Assembly (NCBI GenBank): GCA_003149835.1
Contig: QAMX01000011.1
Coordinates: 10,430-24,743 of the forward strand
Length of the DNA: 14,314 bases
Direction of reading: 5' to 3'
Source: Clostridiales bacterium
Lineage (GTDB): Bacteria > Bacillota > Clostridia > Oscillospirales > QAMX01
In this document: positions 12,493-14,314 of the stretch, one piece after another
Numbering within the stretch: position 1 is the first letter of the stretch
Layout of the letters: every line of letters starts with the position of its first letter
Translations under genes and position numbers: made by a program
The notes under the pieces: model-generated
Databases searched by the model: none
What the model saw: the letters and a program-made list of their open reading frames with translations, nothing else
Told to the model about the DNA's origin: nothing

Positions 12493-14304
12493 ATGCAGAA
12501 AAAGGGAATACACCGAAAGCACAAAATCTTCATATTGTCTGTTGGCTGTCTCATTTTCATGCTTTCCGTTGTGAGTATTTTTACCATATTTCAGCATCGC
12601 CTAAACGAGCGGTTCCACACCGCTTTGAACAGCGGATTGGAGAAAAATACCAAAGAACAAACAGCCCATGCTGAATCGGTGGTCTTTGATCTTCAACGGC
12701 TGTTGCATATGCTGTCATCCTCAGGAGCCGCTGCATACGCAGACGGGTGTGAGCTGGCGATCCAGAACAGCGCGATTCAAATCGACTATCTAAGCGCAGT
12801 GCAGGTTCTGACGATGTGCGCCGAATCAGAGGACTCCCACAGTCAAAAGGCATACGCAGAGCAACTGCTGGCCGGAAAAGAAGTAATGACCGATTTGGGC
12901 GAGTATCCGTTTACCACTGACCCATCCTCGTTTGTACTGTTGCAGCCCGTATCCGGCAGCGACGGTCTGTCCGGAGTGCTACGCGCCCGTATTGACGCGG
13001 CTCTTCTGACTGGCGGAAGTGTCGATTCCGCTTCGCTGTTTCAAAAAACATATACGGTCCTGACCAGAACGGACGGAAGTATTGTCTATGCGGATACCCC
13101 CTATCCAAACGATGCGAATCTGTTTTCATCCGCATTTCAGGGAGGGATCGACTCTGCCGAAGTCCGGTTCATCCAGCAGGAATTTGACAAAAACGAGGCA
13201 AAAACCATCCGTTTTTCCGGAAAAGGCAACAGCTATTATATGTCCTGGGAACCGTTGAGCTTTCACGACTGGCGGATTGTCAGATTCGCGCGTTCCCCTG
13301 ATGTGGTCCTTCAGACGGAAATGATCGTGAGAGGTATGGTTTTTGCCGGGATATGCCTGATCGCACTGACCGCGTTTTTCTGCGTAAGCCTAATCATGCT
13401 GCTGCTGCGACAGAAGCGCCGACTCGAAACACAGCAGCGGCGGTACGACGCTCTGGCCCAGTTCAATGATACGCTGCTGTTTGAATACGACGTCTTTACA
13501 AACCGGGTGACCTTTACGCCCAATGCGCGGGAACGGCTGGCTCTGGACGCCAAGTGCCTGAAAGGGGGGTCAGGGGAATACTATATGCAGTATCTGCTTC
13601 ATCCGGACGATTTGGAGAACATTCGCACAACCATTCAGCCTTCCCAGCTTCGGCTTGGCGAAACCTACTATCTGGAAGCGCGGCTTCGGTGCCGGGACGG
13701 AGAATACGGTTGGTTTGGCTGCCAGTTCAAATCCATTGAAGAACGGGACGAAGGAGCCAGTCAGATCGTCGGAAAACTTGTGGATATCAGCGACCAGCGG
13801 GGCCGAGAACAGACTTTGCGGCAGGCGGCGCTTGCCGACGCGCTCACCGGTGTTTATAACCGCGGGGTGGAAGCGCTGATCAATAAACAGCTTGAAAAAG
13901 ATCCCCGCGGGCTTTTCTTTATGATCGATCTGGATGATTTCAAAATGGTGAACGATTCTTACGGACACGCTGCGGGAGATGCTGTGCTGATCAATGTGGC
14001 GCAGATTCTCCGTGAGGTTTTCCGGCCGAACGATATGATAGCCCGGGTGGGCGGAGATGAATTTGCTGTTTTTATGGCCGGCACAAACGATCCCACAGTT
14101 GCGAAAAACAAAGCCGCTACCATCCAGAGCCGCATAGAACGAGTGTATATCCATGGAAGCGAGCAGCTTATCTCAGCCAGTATCGGCGCCGCGGCTTCTC
14201 CTCAGAGCGGCTCCACCTATGATGCGCTTACCCGGGCTGCCGACCAGGCGATGTATTCTATCAAACGGAACTCCAAGAAGGGATTTGCCCTTCATCATGA
14301 ATAA
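12493..14304 (+). CDS. Membrane sensor diguanylate cyclase (sensor-PAS-GGDEF)
   Basis: A 603-residue protein predicted to make cyclic di-GMP from two GTP. Order: TM1 (about 11-33); outside sensor region of about 240 residues, Cache-like in size and pattern; TM2 (about 280-306); PAS domain (about 322-436, FNDTLLFEYDVFTNRVTF to KLVDISDQRGRE); GGDEF domain (about 440-598). The catalytic GGDEF is intact at 520-524, and the inhibitory site RxxD (R511-P-N-D514) lies five residues before it, so product feedback is expected. IDLDDFKMVNDSYGHAAGD carries the GTP/Mg2+ residues. No EAL or HD-GYP domain is present. The start is ATG 12493, after AAGGAAGGTGA; spacing is slightly long. It stands alone behind a tandem -10 promoter, next to MITE-like DNA; its GC is lower than the core genes. 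The ligand of the sensor domain is unknown. Confidence 0.93.
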   Translation: MQKKGIHRKHKIFILSVGCLIFMLSVVSIFTIFQHRLNERFHTALNSGLEKNTKEQTAHAESVVFDLQRLLHMLSSSGAAAYADGCELAIQNSAIQIDYLSAVQVLTMCAESEDSHSQKAYAEQLLAGKEVMTDLGEYPFTTDPSSFVLLQPVSGSDGLSGVLRARIDAALLTGGSVDSASLFQKTYTVLTRTDGSIVYADTPYPNDANLFSSAFQGGIDSAEVRFIQQEFDKNEAKTIRFSGKGNSYYMSWEPLSFHDWRIVRFARSPDVVLQTEMIVRGMVFAGICLIALTAFFCVSLIMLLLRQKRRLETQQRRYDALAQFNDTLLFEYDVFTNRVTFTPNARERLALDAKCLKGGSGEYYMQYLLHPDDLENIRTTIQPSQLRLGETYYLEARLRCRDGEYGWFGCQFKSIEERDEGASQIVGKLVDISDQRGREQTLRQAALADALTGVYNRGVEALINKQLEKDPRGLFFMIDLDDFKMVNDSYGHAAGDAVLINVAQILREVFRPNDMIARVGGDEFAVFMAGTNDPTVAKNKAATIQSRIERVYIHGSEQLISASIGAAASPQSGSTYDALTRAADQAMYSIKRNSKKGFALHHE

Positions 14305-14314
14305 AATAGCGGCA

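Noticed and set aside
1..14314. CRISPR array, prophage, toxin-antitoxin or defence system
   Set aside because: Looked for repeated spacer-like units and known families on both strands; none seen. tRNA 3' end duplicates that would mark att sites were also not seen in the window.

Overview
The window looks like chromosomal DNA of a Gram-positive anaerobe of the class Clostridia, probably Oscillospirales/Ruminococcaceae-like. Supporting signs are strong AGGAGG-type ribosome sites, near-consensus sigma-A promoters often with an extended -10 (TGnTATAAT), a TTG start, encoded CCA ends on all three tRNAs, a dimeric-type glycyl-tRNA synthetase and a DUF5693 membrane protein. The genus cannot be named from sequence alone. 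By eye the middle (about 1980-12060) is GC-rich; the left arm (1-1975) and the right arm (12060-14314) are clearly less so.

Layout. 1-1571, all on the minus strand: an XRE-type regulator with two membrane segments, then an autoregulated TetR-family gene translationally coupled to the first codons of a cation:proton antiporter cut off by the window edge. 1575-1937: no convincing gene; two short hairpins and a strong ribosome site feeding a four-codon ORF. 1980-2236, minus: tRNA-Ser(GCT) and tRNA-Ser(TGA) behind a consensus promoter and ahead of a strong terminator. 2354-5756, plus: trhA (PAQR/hemolysin III family) behind a roughly 250-nt GC-rich leader; then pfkA and a GNAT-like acyltransferase gene as an operon, with an 18-bp perfect palindrome inside the pfkA promoter and a terminator at the end. 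5987-9641, plus: a metallophosphoesterase, an SRPBCC-fold protein and a DUF5693 membrane protein, closely packed and probably co-transcribed. A 14-bp bidirectional terminator (9835-9869) separates them from a minus-strand pair: glyQS followed by a small protein with two DUF1508 (YegP) repeats. glyQS and tRNA-Pro(TGG) are divergent and their promoters overlap at the -35 boxes. 12064-12492: tRNA terminator, a roughly 190-bp MITE-like relic, then a promoter with a duplicated -10. 12493-14304: a membrane sensor diguanylate cyclase (sensor-TM-PAS-GGDEF).

How they fit together. The centre is housekeeping: translation (three tRNAs, glyQS), glycolysis (pfkA) and envelope proteins. In each tRNA locus the 3' end points outward into lower-GC, accessory-like DNA (regulators and a transporter on the left, MITE-like DNA and a c-di-GMP enzyme on the right), a pattern that fits gain of DNA at tRNA 3' ends. 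I saw no CRISPR array, intact transposase, integrase, toxin-antitoxin pair or recognisable defence system. The most interesting signals are regulatory: two tandem TetR operators, the pfkA promoter palindrome, the glyQS/tRNA-Pro shared -35 and the repeat-containing trhA leader.
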